In this document: positions 1-6,392 of the stretch, one piece after another | How the letters are laid out: each line of letters opens with the position of its first letter | How positions within the stretch are numbered: position 1 is the stretch's first letter | Source: Geomonas diazotrophica | GTDB taxonomy: Bacteria; Desulfobacterota; Desulfuromonadia; Geobacterales; Geobacteraceae | Direction: 5' to 3' | Assembly (NCBI RefSeq): GCF_018919385.1 | Contig: NZ_JAHLMF010000008.1 | Span: 1 to 64,000, forward strand | DNA length: 64,000 nt | Program-made: the position numbers and the translations under genes | Notes under the pieces: generated by a model | The model's input: the letters and a program-made list of their open reading frames with translations, nothing else | Databases searched by the model: none | Told to the model about the DNA's origin: nothing

Positions 1-72
1 GTCACTCACCACTGCGAGATCATCGAAACCGGGAACGATAGCTGGAGGATCAAGACCAGAATCAAGAACTGA
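1..72 (+). CDS. istB: IS21-family IstB-like ATPase, C-terminal end (partial)
   Basis: The first 23 codons are open from the window edge and end at a TGA. The residues read as the usual tail of IstB helper ATPases: two histidines and a cysteine, then an ETGNDSWR segment and a basic end. IstB is the ATP-dependent helper of the IstA transposase in IS21-type elements. The rest of the gene and istA lie outside the window. The terminal repeats immediately downstream support the assignment. The fragment is short, so the family call rests on the tail motif plus those ends. Confidence 0.7.
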   Translation, partial: VTHHCEIIETGNDSWRIKTRIKN

Positions 73-139
73 AAACTGCTACCTGGGGTGGGTCAATTTT
101 GGACGCCGATGGTGGGTCAATTTTCAAAGCCGATTGACA
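73..139 (+). mobile_element. Right end of an IS21-family insertion sequence
   Basis: After the istB stop there are two adjacent 24-bp direct repeats at 87-110 and 111-134, both containing GGTGGGTCAATTTT and ending GCCGAT. They are followed by a TGACA terminus at 135-139. Multiple terminal repeats of this kind are characteristic of IS21-type ends (family knowledge). The reading frame of a filamentous-phage Rep resumes immediately after base 139, so the element has inserted inside that gene. The left end and the target duplication lie outside the window. Confidence 0.75.
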
Positions 140-682
140 GCGGAGCTGCAGGAAAATGGAAATATTCATTTTCATATCCTTTGGGATCAGTTTTTTCCTA
201 TCAAGTGGCTTACGAAGATTTGGGGGCAAGCCTCTAACAGCGTTGACATAGAGAAAATGAAGAATCCACTTCATGCCGCAAACTACATGCGGAAATACAT
301 AACGAAGGATCAAACGTCCCATATACGTGGGAACCGGTACAACATAAGTGCCGGGTTGAGGGCTACCATGAAGCCAATCGAAAAAGTCATTGCTGAAATG
401 ACTCACAGTCAGGCAATAGGCCAAAAAGGCGGCGAAATTTTAGAAGAAATGCGGGATACCCTCATGGCCGCTCAGTCCATGATTGAAGCTCGCGGTGGTC
501 GTGTCATAGATGCCGGTTTCGGTTTCTCCGTCCCGGCCCCCCGCTCCTCCAAGGAGTACACCGACCGCAAAACGGGGGAAAAGAAAAGGAGTCGCGGAGT
601 AGATCCCCGACTCGGTAAACGGATTGTTTCCATGCTCTCCACCTTCGGAGAGCAAATAAACGCGCAGATAGCGCCGTTCTAA
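140..682 (+). pseudogene. Rolling-circle replication initiator (Rep) of filamentous prophage, 5' part lost to IS insertion
   Basis: The open frame entering from the IS end shows an HUH-type metal-binding motif (HFH in NIHFHILWD) and, about 60 residues on, a catalytic-tyrosine type motif (AANYMRKYITK). Both are typical of rolling-circle Rep endonucleases of ssDNA phages. The usual N-terminal motif 1 is missing because the coding sequence is joined to the IS21 terminus at base 139. The TTG at 134 lies inside the IS and could only give a truncated product. The C-terminal part is basic. Rep would nick the phage plus-strand origin, so loss of the N-terminus should stop autonomous replication unless another Rep supplies it. 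Confidence 0.8.
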
Positions 683-695
683 AGGAGTAATGCCA

Positions 696-938
696 ATGCA
701 AGCAAAAGTTCGTGTTCTCAACGTATCCACCAAGTCCGGTAACAAAGAAGGCCGTGCATGGAGCTTCGACAACATCACCCTGCTCGATCTGGAGTCCTTC
801 GACAAGCTCAGCTTGCGTCTGCCCGACGGCATGATCGCCGGGATTCGCCCCTATGAGGGCAAAGAAGGCGTCGCCAGCCTCGGCTTCGATGCAAAAACCG
901 AAAAAGTCACTTTCCTCGGCTTCAAGGCGGCGGCCTAG
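696..938 (+). CDS. Phage ssDNA-binding protein (gpV-like)
   Basis: This 80-residue small beta-rich protein lies directly downstream of rep, the position held by the ssDNA-binding protein in filamentous phages. Such proteins coat the newly made single strand and switch it from replication to extrusion. The ATG at 696 is preferred over the in-frame ATG at 690 because the AAAGGAG at 681-687 sits 8 bases upstream of 696 and only 2 from 690. The protein is hydrophilic, with no signal or membrane segment. Assignment is from position and size; sequence similarity could not be tested. Confidence 0.55.
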   Translation: MQAKVRVLNVSTKSGNKEGRAWSFDNITLLDLESFDKLSLRLPDGMIAGIRPYEGKEGVASLGFDAKTEKVTFLGFKAAA

Positions 939-940
939 TC

Positions 941-1132
941 ATGGGTGAGGAACTGATAAGGGCGTCAAATAACCTTTGCTGGTTCTTCGGTTCCTTTCTG
1001 GCTGTGATTATTCTTGCGTGTCTCTGCTCTGGCTGTTCGTCCTCCAGGGCGACCAATGACATGCAGGGGTTCTGTCACATGGCTCCCGCCTCGGAAGCGT
1101 TCGTCCGGTGGCAACAAACAGCGCCCTTCTAA
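941..1132 (+). CDS. Small prophage membrane or lipoprotein-like protein
   Basis: This 63-residue protein has one hydrophobic segment (about residues 14-30, FFGSFLAVIILACLC) followed by a lipobox-like LCSGC and a serine run. It lies 2 bases after the ssDNA-binding protein gene and just before two still smaller membrane proteins, all in one transcription unit. I do not recognise a family. It could be a minor virion or assembly protein. The upstream ribosome-binding site is weak, so translation is likely coupled to the gene before it. Confidence 0.45.
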   Translation: MGEELIRASNNLCWFFGSFLAVIILACLCSGCSSSRATNDMQGFCHMAPASEAFVRWQQTAPF

Positions 1133-1142
1133 GGGGATTTGC

Positions 1143-1271
1143 ATGATTACCTATAACGTCATTGCTGTTTCGGACATTCAGGAATTCAACTGGGCCTTCA
1201 CGCTCGTTGTAGCGTGGCTCCCTGCCCTTTTCGGTATCAAGGCAATAGTACGCCTTGCCACGAGGTCTTAA
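1143..1271 (+). CDS. Tiny hydrophobic prophage protein (pVII/pIX-like minor coat candidate)
   Basis: The 42-residue protein starts at ATG 1143, 6 bases after AAGGGGAT. It has one transmembrane segment (residues about 18-37) and a basic C-terminus. In filamentous phages two very small single-span proteins encoded just upstream of the major coat gene cap the virion end that emerges first, and this gene and the next occupy exactly that place. Function is inferred from size, topology and order. Confidence 0.55.
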   Translation: MITYNVIAVSDIQEFNWAFTLVVAWLPALFGIKAIVRLATRS

Positions 1272-1272
1272 A

Positions 1273-1362
1273 ATGACACTTGCCGAAAATTACCAAGTAA
1301 TTGCAGGTTTCGCGGGGCTAATTGTCGGGGGTATTACATTGTGGGTGCTTCTCGACTGGTAG
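1273..1362 (+). CDS. 29-residue hydrophobic prophage protein (pVII/pIX-like minor coat candidate)
   Basis: The ATG at 1273 opens a 29-codon frame ending at TAG 1360-1362, starting one base after the previous stop. The protein begins MTLAENYQV, has a single hydrophobic span (IAGFAGLIVGGITLWVLL) and ends DW. Size and position match the second mini-coat protein of filamentous phages. It is easily missed by gene callers because of its length. Confidence 0.5.
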   Translation: MTLAENYQVIAGFAGLIVGGITLWVLLDW

Positions 1363-1387
1363 CAAATAAAAAACAGGAGGTAGCAAA

Positions 1388-1597
1388 ATGAAACAGATGG
1401 TCAAGAAGTGCGGTAAAGCGGTTGGCGGGGCTGCCCTCGCCGTGGGTGCTGCTGCTGGTCAGGCTGCGGCTGCTGTCGATCTCACCGGGATCACCATCGA
1501 CACCACCGGCCCGGAAGATCTGGCCAAGATGATCCTGCCGGCGCTCTTCGTCATGTGGGCGATCCGGAAGCTGATCAAGCTGACCAACCGTTCCTAA
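1388..1597 (+). CDS. Inovirus major coat protein (pVIII-like)
   Basis: The 69-residue precursor has a basic start (MKQMVKKCGK), a hydrophobic Ala/Gly-rich signal segment ending in an Ala-rich cleavage region (QAAAA then VDLTG), a short acidic stretch, one membrane span (about 47-60) and a basic tail (RKLIKLTNRS). This is the layout of filamentous-phage major coat proteins, where the basic end contacts DNA. A strong AGGAGGT lies about 8 bases before the ATG. A rho-independent terminator follows directly, which fits the highest expression ending here. Confidence 0.8.
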   Translation: MKQMVKKCGKAVGGAALAVGAAAGQAAAAVDLTGITIDTTGPEDLAKMILPALFVMWAIRKLIKLTNRS

Positions 1598-1618
1598 TCG
1601 GCGGGGTACAGCTCCAGC

Positions 1619-1656
1619 AAAAAAGGGGGTGGGGTTTATGCCCTGCCCCTTTTTTA
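1619..1656 (+). terminator. Central terminator of the phage genome
   Basis: A 10-bp perfect stem (AAAAAAGGGG with CCCCTTTTTT) ending in a T run lies 22 bases after the major coat protein stop. Filamentous phages commonly have a terminator just after gene VIII that separates abundant coat transcripts from the adsorption/assembly genes. Confidence 0.8.
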
Positions 1657-1678
1657 ATTTCCTTCAAAGGTGGTTCCT

Positions 1679-2983
1679 ATGAGGTCATTATTTTTTCTGC
1701 TTCTTCTGGTTATCATTCCGGTTTCGGCTTATGCCATTGACTGCACTCAGATTCCTACCGATATGGCGTCCGGTGGTCCAATATCCCAATTTCGTTCCTA
1801 CCAAAAAAACGGATATGCTTACATTCCCGGTGCGCTTATAGGGTCTGAATCTGGTGATGCCTGTCTCGGGAAAGGGACCGAAAACACCTATAAAATTTTT
1901 GATGGTGATGGTTCCTACAGGACATGCGTTCCTACGGCTGGTGGCACCTGCGATAATCTCACATACTGGGGTACTTATAGCAAATACTCAATCACAAAAA
2001 TTGCCTGTGATGTTCCTCCCCCTCCCGATCCCACTAACTTTCCGGGTCACTGTTCCAATAAAGCTCAGGATCAAGATGAAACCGGCATAGATTGCGGTGG
2101 TTCCTGTAAGGCATGTATCAAAAAGTGTCCAAATGGTACTTCAGAGTTTTACGTTAAAAATTTAGATGGTACAGGTGAAGGTGGCTATGTATGCGCCGCA
2201 GTGGTCATGCCCGATAGTGCCGGGAATTGTCCGAATGGATATCAAAAGACCAAAACGGCTGATTCCACCATTTATCCGACAGGAACTCCTATCTGTGCAG
2301 CTCCTGCCGATTATGTAGAAACTTCGCCCGATGTTGGCCCCGAAAATACGCCTACAGTTGAGCCTCCTCCTGGTTGGCAAACTGGAACAACCTCTTACAC
2401 CGATTTTGGCAGTGGTTCCGGTGGTACAACCACAAATCCCAACACCTCTACCACTACCAATGAAGGGACTAAATCCGGTGCTCCCGCTGGCACTCAGTCA
2501 TATACCACTACTACAACCGTTTCCAGTAAAACATTCAATACCGGTACAACTACAAAAACAACCACTACAACAACCACTACTAATAATTATTATAGTGGCG
2601 CCGGTGGTACTGGTGACAAACTAGGCTCTGATACGACTACTGAAGAAACTGGACTACCTGAAGATAATCCATCAAACTATGACTATAATCCAGCTATTGC
2701 ACCTGACGGTTCAATCAGTATTTCAGAATCAGAATATGGTCAAGGTCCTAACTGGGAATCAATAAAGACAGATATAGATTCAAAACTTCAAGAACTATCC
2801 AATTCTATAACAGGTAATCAAATACTTACATCTGATCCAACCTGCGCTATTACTGGTTCAATTATGGGTCGTTCCTATACAATCAGTTTTTGCAAGTATC
2901 AATCATTTCTGGAATCAATGGGGGTTTTCCTCCTGGCTGTAACATATTTAGCTGGATTCATTTATCTTTTCGACAGGGGGTAA
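1679..2983 (+). CDS. Phage adsorption protein (pIII-like minor coat protein)
   Basis: The ATG at 1679 follows AAAGG; the in-frame GTG at 1670 would extend the frame by three codons. The 434-residue protein has a signal peptide (hydrophobic to about residue 18, SAYA), several Cys pairs in the N-terminal half, a long Gly/Thr/Ser-rich linker (about residues 235-315) and a C-terminal membrane anchor (last 20 residues). This modular secreted-domain/linker/anchor design is that of pIII-type receptor-binding proteins, which bind the host pilus or TolA and release the virion. Base composition is clearly AT-richer than the host genes. The receptor-binding domain has no recognisable family. Confidence 0.75.
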   Translation: MRSLFFLLLLVIIPVSAYAIDCTQIPTDMASGGPISQFRSYQKNGYAYIPGALIGSESGDACLGKGTENTYKIFDGDGSYRTCVPTAGGTCDNLTYWGTYSKYSITKIACDVPPPPDPTNFPGHCSNKAQDQDETGIDCGGSCKACIKKCPNGTSEFYVKNLDGTGEGGYVCAAVVMPDSAGNCPNGYQKTKTADSTIYPTGTPICAAPADYVETSPDVGPENTPTVEPPPGWQTGTTSYTDFGSGSGGTTTNPNTSTTTNEGTKSGAPAGTQSYTTTTTVSSKTFNTGTTTKTTTTTTTTNNYYSGAGGTGDKLGSDTTTEETGLPEDNPSNYDYNPAIAPDGSISISESEYGQGPNWESIKTDIDSKLQELSNSITGNQILTSDPTCAITGSIMGRSYTISFCKYQSFLESMGVFLLAVTYLAGFIYLFDRG

Positions 2984-2986
2984 AAA

Positions 2987-3358
2987 ATGCCTGCTCTAAT
3001 TGCTGCTGCTCTTGCTTGGCTCGCTCGTATTCTGCCTGCCCTTCTCTCTTTTTCTCGTGTGCTCACATTTTTTAAGGGGCTTCTCTCTGCTGGCCTTTTT
3101 ACCATTGGGATTCCTCTTGCTATTAACTGGGGTATTTTCAAAGTAATGCAGAATTTCTCTGCTCCCATGTTCGATACTCTCGGTCTTTCTCCCCAGTCTA
3201 TCCAACTGACTCAACTCGGCGCATGGTTCGCTGTTTGTCTCAAACTTCCCGCCTGTCTTTCCGTGTTTCTTGGGTTCGTTGCAAAACGTGCTGTACTTAA
3301 TATGGTGAAAATTGGTGGTATCTTCTCTAAATTTACAACTGACCGATACAGTCATTAA
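2987..3358 (+). CDS. pVI-like minor coat protein (DUF2523-type)
   Basis: The 123-residue protein has three predicted membrane spans (about 3-25, 27-50 and 75-95), starting 3 bases after the adsorption gene stop with GGGGG as ribosome site. A small multi-span protein between pIII and the Zot-type ATPase is the pVI position; together with pIII it ends the virion and releases it from the membrane. Family call is from order and topology. Confidence 0.65.
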   Translation: MPALIAAALAWLARILPALLSFSRVLTFFKGLLSAGLFTIGIPLAINWGIFKVMQNFSAPMFDTLGLSPQSIQLTQLGAWFAVCLKLPACLSVFLGFVAKRAVLNMVKIGGIFSKFTTDRYSH

Positions 3359-3372
3359 TAGGAGTCTCCCCA

Positions 3373-4557
3373 ATGCAAAAAGTGATAACTGGTCCACCAC
3401 GTGCTGGTAAAACCTATTGGGCTGTTCGTCATGTACTCGTTACCTATTTCAAGTGGGATAACGAATTATTTACCTGGGTTCCCAAATCAGATAAAACCCC
3501 CTTCATCCTTACCAATATAGATGGTCTTCGGATTCCTCATGTCAATCTTGATGTTTTCCTTAAACAACAAAGTTGTACTCTAGCAGATTTCCTTACCCTA
3601 GATAGGGTTGTTCCCTTCATCGAAAAAATTGGTGTACCATTTGTTCTTCTTCTCGACGAGGCTCATGGTACATTCCCATTTAATTTCAAAGATAAAGGTG
3701 CTGGTGATCCCCAAAAATCCACCCTTTATTTCTTTGGTTATCATGGTCATTATCCAATTGATATTTATCTTATTACACATTCATGGACTGATTTATGTCC
3801 TTCTATAGCTCAAAGGGCTGAATATCAGATTGATGCCGAAAGACGCACCCTTTCTGCCGTTGGTGAATTCCGTTATTTCTATCTGCACCCCAAAACTCAG
3901 GAGAAATTAAATACTCAAGTAGTCAAATCCGATAAAAAGATTCACATGATGTATCTGTCCTCCAATGGTGAACATAAAACAAACGAAATTAAACCAATCC
4001 GAAAACAACTTTATATAATTATTGCTCTGTGTGTTGTCTCCGTGTTTTTCTTTCTTAAGTTCATGGGTCATTTCGGCAACACCAAGAATTCCATAAAACC
4101 AGCGCCCCGCCCCGCTGTGAGGGCGGGGGCGGGGGGCGCGTTGGTGCCAGGAGTGGCAAACATGCCAATAAAACCCACTCTTGAAATAATGTCAGCTCCC
4201 GTACAAAGGTCATACAGTAGCCTTAAGCCTCCTGCGGTCAAAAAACAGTCTTACGTTCAGGTTTCTCTGGCTGGGGCGTGGTTCGGGGATAAATTGGTGG
4301 CGGTCGATCTGTTCGGGCAAGTGGTCCCGATTTCCGAGTTGCCGTATAGCTATTCGGTGGACCGTAAAAATAGGCGGGCGCTCGTATCCGTTCCAGATGA
4401 TGTAGTGGCGGCACTTCGTCCTGGTCTTTGGGTGGACAATTCGCGGGTGCTACAGGTGGCAAGGGTTGCCGATCCGGCTCCCCCCTCCCCTTCCACTGGT
4501 AATATTCACCCTGTTGCAAATGATCCTGCTTTCGTGTCCCAACCTGTTAAGCGATAA
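3373..4557 (+). CDS. zot: Zot-like phage assembly ATPase (pI)
   Basis: The 394-residue protein has a Walker A at residues 7-14 (GPPRAGKT), a Walker B with DEAH at about 92-98 (LLLDEAH), a cytoplasmic domain of about 210 residues, one membrane span (about 213-231) and a periplasmic C-terminal part with proline-rich linkers. This is the architecture of pI/Zot morphogenesis proteins that drive virion extrusion through the inner membrane. It is the best hallmark of an inovirus in this window. An AGGAG lies 9 bases before the ATG. GC rises sharply after about 4090 (GCCCCGCCCC region), so the periplasmic tail may have a different origin from the ATPase domain. Confidence 0.9.
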   Translation: MQKVITGPPRAGKTYWAVRHVLVTYFKWDNELFTWVPKSDKTPFILTNIDGLRIPHVNLDVFLKQQSCTLADFLTLDRVVPFIEKIGVPFVLLLDEAHGTFPFNFKDKGAGDPQKSTLYFFGYHGHYPIDIYLITHSWTDLCPSIAQRAEYQIDAERRTLSAVGEFRYFYLHPKTQEKLNTQVVKSDKKIHMMYLSSNGEHKTNEIKPIRKQLYIIIALCVVSVFFFLKFMGHFGNTKNSIKPAPRPAVRAGAGGALVPGVANMPIKPTLEIMSAPVQRSYSSLKPPAVKKQSYVQVSLAGAWFGDKLVAVDLFGQVVPISELPYSYSVDRKNRRALVSVPDDVVAALRPGLWVDNSRVLQVARVADPAPPSPSTGNIHPVANDPAFVSQPVKR

Positions 4558-4568
4558 CTTGCCCAACT

Positions 4569-4626
4569 AGCGCCCTTTAGGGCGGTCAAAGCGCCTTACC
4601 CCTCTGACCGTGCCTATATGGGCGCT
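4569..4626 (+). other. Structured intergenic region downstream of zot; candidate phage origin or packaging signal
   Basis: Several inverted repeats nest here. CGCCCT/AGGGCG (4571-4584) forms a tight hairpin, CGGTCA (4583-4588) pairs with TGACCG (4605-4610), and AGCGCCC (4569-4575) can alternatively close the whole structure with GGGCGCT (4620-4626). Filamentous phages keep strand origins and the packaging hairpin in an intergenic region beside the assembly genes. No T run follows, so it is a poor terminator. Assignment is inference. Confidence 0.4.
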
Positions 4627-4669
4627 TTCATTGTGCCACTGCTCCCCCATCGGAGCCGTCCCCGCCCAT

Positions 4670-4924
4670 TCACCCCTTCAAAGCCAAGCCTTTCCCATGA
4701 TCCTTTAGCGAGTTGCTGAGAGGCTTCTTTTCAGGCGGTGTCCTCCCTACCACTTCATCAAGAGATACGCCAAAAGCATCAGCAAATTTGATAACAGTTT
4801 CTAAGCTGCAATTTTTGCCGTTCATCAAATGGCTTATATAAGATTGCCCTAATCCTACCTTTTCGGCTATCTGTTCCTGTGTATATCCCCTTGATTTAAG
4901 AGACTCTAAAAATTTCTTTATCAT
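4670..4924 (-). CDS. XRE/Cro-CI family repressor
   Basis: The 84-residue protein consists almost wholly of a helix-turn-helix: YTQEQIAEKVGLGQSYISHL followed by a helix ending LDEVVG, then a basic tail. It is transcribed away from the next gene across a 56-base gap full of palindromes. Its place at the edge of the inovirus module suggests the prophage immunity repressor, by analogy with RstR-type regulators. Target sites are inferred, not shown. Confidence 0.8.
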   Translation of the reverse strand: MIKKFLESLKSRGYTQEQIAEKVGLGQSYISHLMNGKNCSLETVIKFADAFGVSLDEVVGRTPPEKKPLSNSLKDHGKGLALKG

Positions 4925-4941
4925 ATTAGCCTCAAATATTA

Positions 4942-4971
4942 TTGACAGTAATATATTACTCGTGGTAATAC
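4942..4971 (+). promoter_or_regulatory. Divergent phage control region: promoter with overlapping operators
   Basis: TTGACA (4942-4947) and TAATAC (4966-4971) with an 18-base spacer form a rightward promoter. Inside it are the perfect 12-bp palindrome GTAATATATTAC (4948-4959) and an overlapping inverted repeat ATTAC-5-GTAAT (4955-4969). The repeated half-site GTAAT is a good candidate for the repressor encoded just to the left, which would shut the promoter by covering both promoter boxes. Confidence 0.6.
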
Positions 4972-4980
4972 ATTGTTCCC

Positions 4981-5199
4981 ATGGAATCCTTCATCAATGA
5001 GCACATGACCGTTGAGAAAGTGACCTCCGAGGGGATCGCAATAGTTACCCTTCGCATTCCCCTCGACATGCTTGATGACATTACGGCGCTTGCCGAACAT
5101 GCAATTCACGCTTCCCGCTGGATTGCTCGCCGTAGTCGTTCACACAAGTGTGGCAATTTTGCCGCATATCCTAGCAGATTCATGAGGCTGAACAAGTGA
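4981..5199 (+). CDS. Small protein of the prophage early region, unknown function
   Basis: The 72-residue protein's start is only about 10 bases from the -10 box of the promoter before it, so the mRNA is leaderless or nearly so. The N-terminal half is predicted beta/helical (an IAIVTLRIPLDMLDDI stretch); the C-terminal third is basic (RWIARRSRSHK). The divergent layout with the XRE repressor resembles the antirepressor or rstA/cro-type slot of other inoviruses. No family recognised. Confidence 0.5.
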   Translation: MESFINEHMTVEKVTSEGIAIVTLRIPLDMLDDITALAEHAIHASRWIARRSRSHKCGNFAAYPSRFMRLNK

Positions 5200-5404
5200 A
5201 AAATGGGGAAATGCGCAAAATAACTTTACTTTCTATATCTTATGAGACAATCACAGCTATCCCCTTCGATCCTCCCGCAACAACACAACACAGCAACAAC
5301 CAACCGAACTGGAACTGAATCTGTTTTCGAAGTCCGGATTCGAAGATGCAGTGACTCTTTCCGTACCCGCGCGTAAAGTCATGGAAAAAATGGATCAAGT
5401 GTAG
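5196..5404 (+). pseudogene. Small two-frame ORF, possibly frameshifted prophage gene
   Basis: A GTG at 5196 overlaps the stop of the previous gene (GTGA), giving translational coupling. This frame runs 40 codons to TGA 5316-5318 and ends in QPNWN. A different frame is open without an ATG from 5240 to TAG 5402-5404 and reads like a normal protein tail (LFSKSGFEDAVTL, then VPARKVMEKMDQV). One indel near 5290-5310 would join the two into a protein of about 69 residues. It could be a decayed gene, a programmed shift, or chance. Confidence 0.3.
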
Positions 5405-5534
5405 CTTGTCATATGCCGAGTAGGAATTGTGATGATGCTGACAATGTCTGATTGTGTGGTATCAGTTTAAGGCTTCTCGTAAAAACGAACTACCGAGTAC
5501 TACCACACCAAAACAGCCTCAAGTGGAGATTCTT
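5405..5534. other. Non-coding stretch between prophage and host genes
   Basis: No gene, tRNA or convincing dif/att core could be read here. The change from phage-like to host-like coding falls in this interval, so the right prophage boundary probably lies within it. The left boundary is outside the window, which prevents looking for a duplicated att site. Confidence 0.4.
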
Positions 5535-6380
5535 ATGTCATGTCTAAAGGTCAAGTTCTACTGTCTTATTTTGGCTTTTCTCATCGCGGTAGCCCTTCCC
5601 TTCCAGGCCTCAGCCACAGAAAAAGTATATACCCTGGCAGTAGTGCCTAATCTCCCCGCAGTGACACTACACAAGAACTGGACACCGCTGGTGTATTATC
5701 TTTCACAGCAGACGGGCATAAAAATCGAGCTCAAACTCTACGACAAGATCACCACCTTCCTGGAAGACACCAAGGGTGAACATGTCGACTTCATGTATGC
5801 CGCCCCCAACATGTTCTACCTGGCCTATCAGAAGCAGAAATACATACCACTGGTACGGGGATCGAACATGCTGCGCGGCCAGGTATTCGTCCGCAAGGAC
5901 TCTCCGTACAACCAGGTGAAAGACCTCAAGGGGAAAACGATCGCCATCGTCGGCCCCAAGAACGTCTGCAGCGTGATCACGCGCCACGCCGTTCTCACCG
6001 GACAGCAGATCGATTTCAACGTATTCTACAGCGGATCCACCATCAACGTTGCCAAGAGCGTCCTGGTCGGCAAGGCAGATGCCGGAGCCACCTTGGACAG
6101 CAGCATGATCGACGACTTTCCCGAGATGCAGAAGGAGTTCCGGGTTATCATGAAAACCCAGGAGGTGGCCTCCCACCCTTTCGCCGCTCACCCGAGGGTC
6201 CCCAAAAAGGTTCGGGATGCGGTGACGACCGCCCTGCTCAACCTGGACCACACCGAGCAGGGGCGCAACATGCTGAAAGCGGTCAAGCTCGTGGCGCCCG
6301 TGAAAGCTGATTTCCGACGGGATTACGCCTTCTTTGCCGACGTCAACTTCGACCTGCTCGACAAACAGCAACCCAAGTAG
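5535..6380 (+). CDS. PhnD-like phosphate/phosphonate-type periplasmic binding protein
   Basis: The ATG at 5535 is preferred to the upstream in-frame start because it follows GGAG and begins a clean signal peptide (hydrophobic core to about residue 25, ASA cleavage). The 281-residue protein matches the PhnD/TroA-like binding family: YTLAVVPNLPAV at the start of the mature form, then GKTIAIVGPKNVCS and DAGATLDSSM blocks. No permease or ATPase follows. The next gene is a membrane histidine kinase 12 bases downstream, so it probably acts as a ligand-sensing partner of that kinase and not as part of an importer. The ligand is unknown. Confidence 0.75.
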   Translation: MSCLKVKFYCLILAFLIAVALPFQASATEKVYTLAVVPNLPAVTLHKNWTPLVYYLSQQTGIKIELKLYDKITTFLEDTKGEHVDFMYAAPNMFYLAYQKQKYIPLVRGSNMLRGQVFVRKDSPYNQVKDLKGKTIAIVGPKNVCSVITRHAVLTGQQIDFNVFYSGSTINVAKSVLVGKADAGATLDSSMIDDFPEMQKEFRVIMKTQEVASHPFAAHPRVPKKVRDAVTTALLNLDHTEQGRNMLKAVKLVAPVKADFRRDYAFFADVNFDLLDKQQPK

Positions 6381-6392
6381 CCCGGTCCCGTG

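Noticed and set aside
5208-5250. A dif-like sequence (ATGCGCA with TTATGAGA) as phage attachment site
   Set aside because: The two arms are about 18 bases apart, not the 6-base centre of XerCD sites, and the left prophage end is outside the window.
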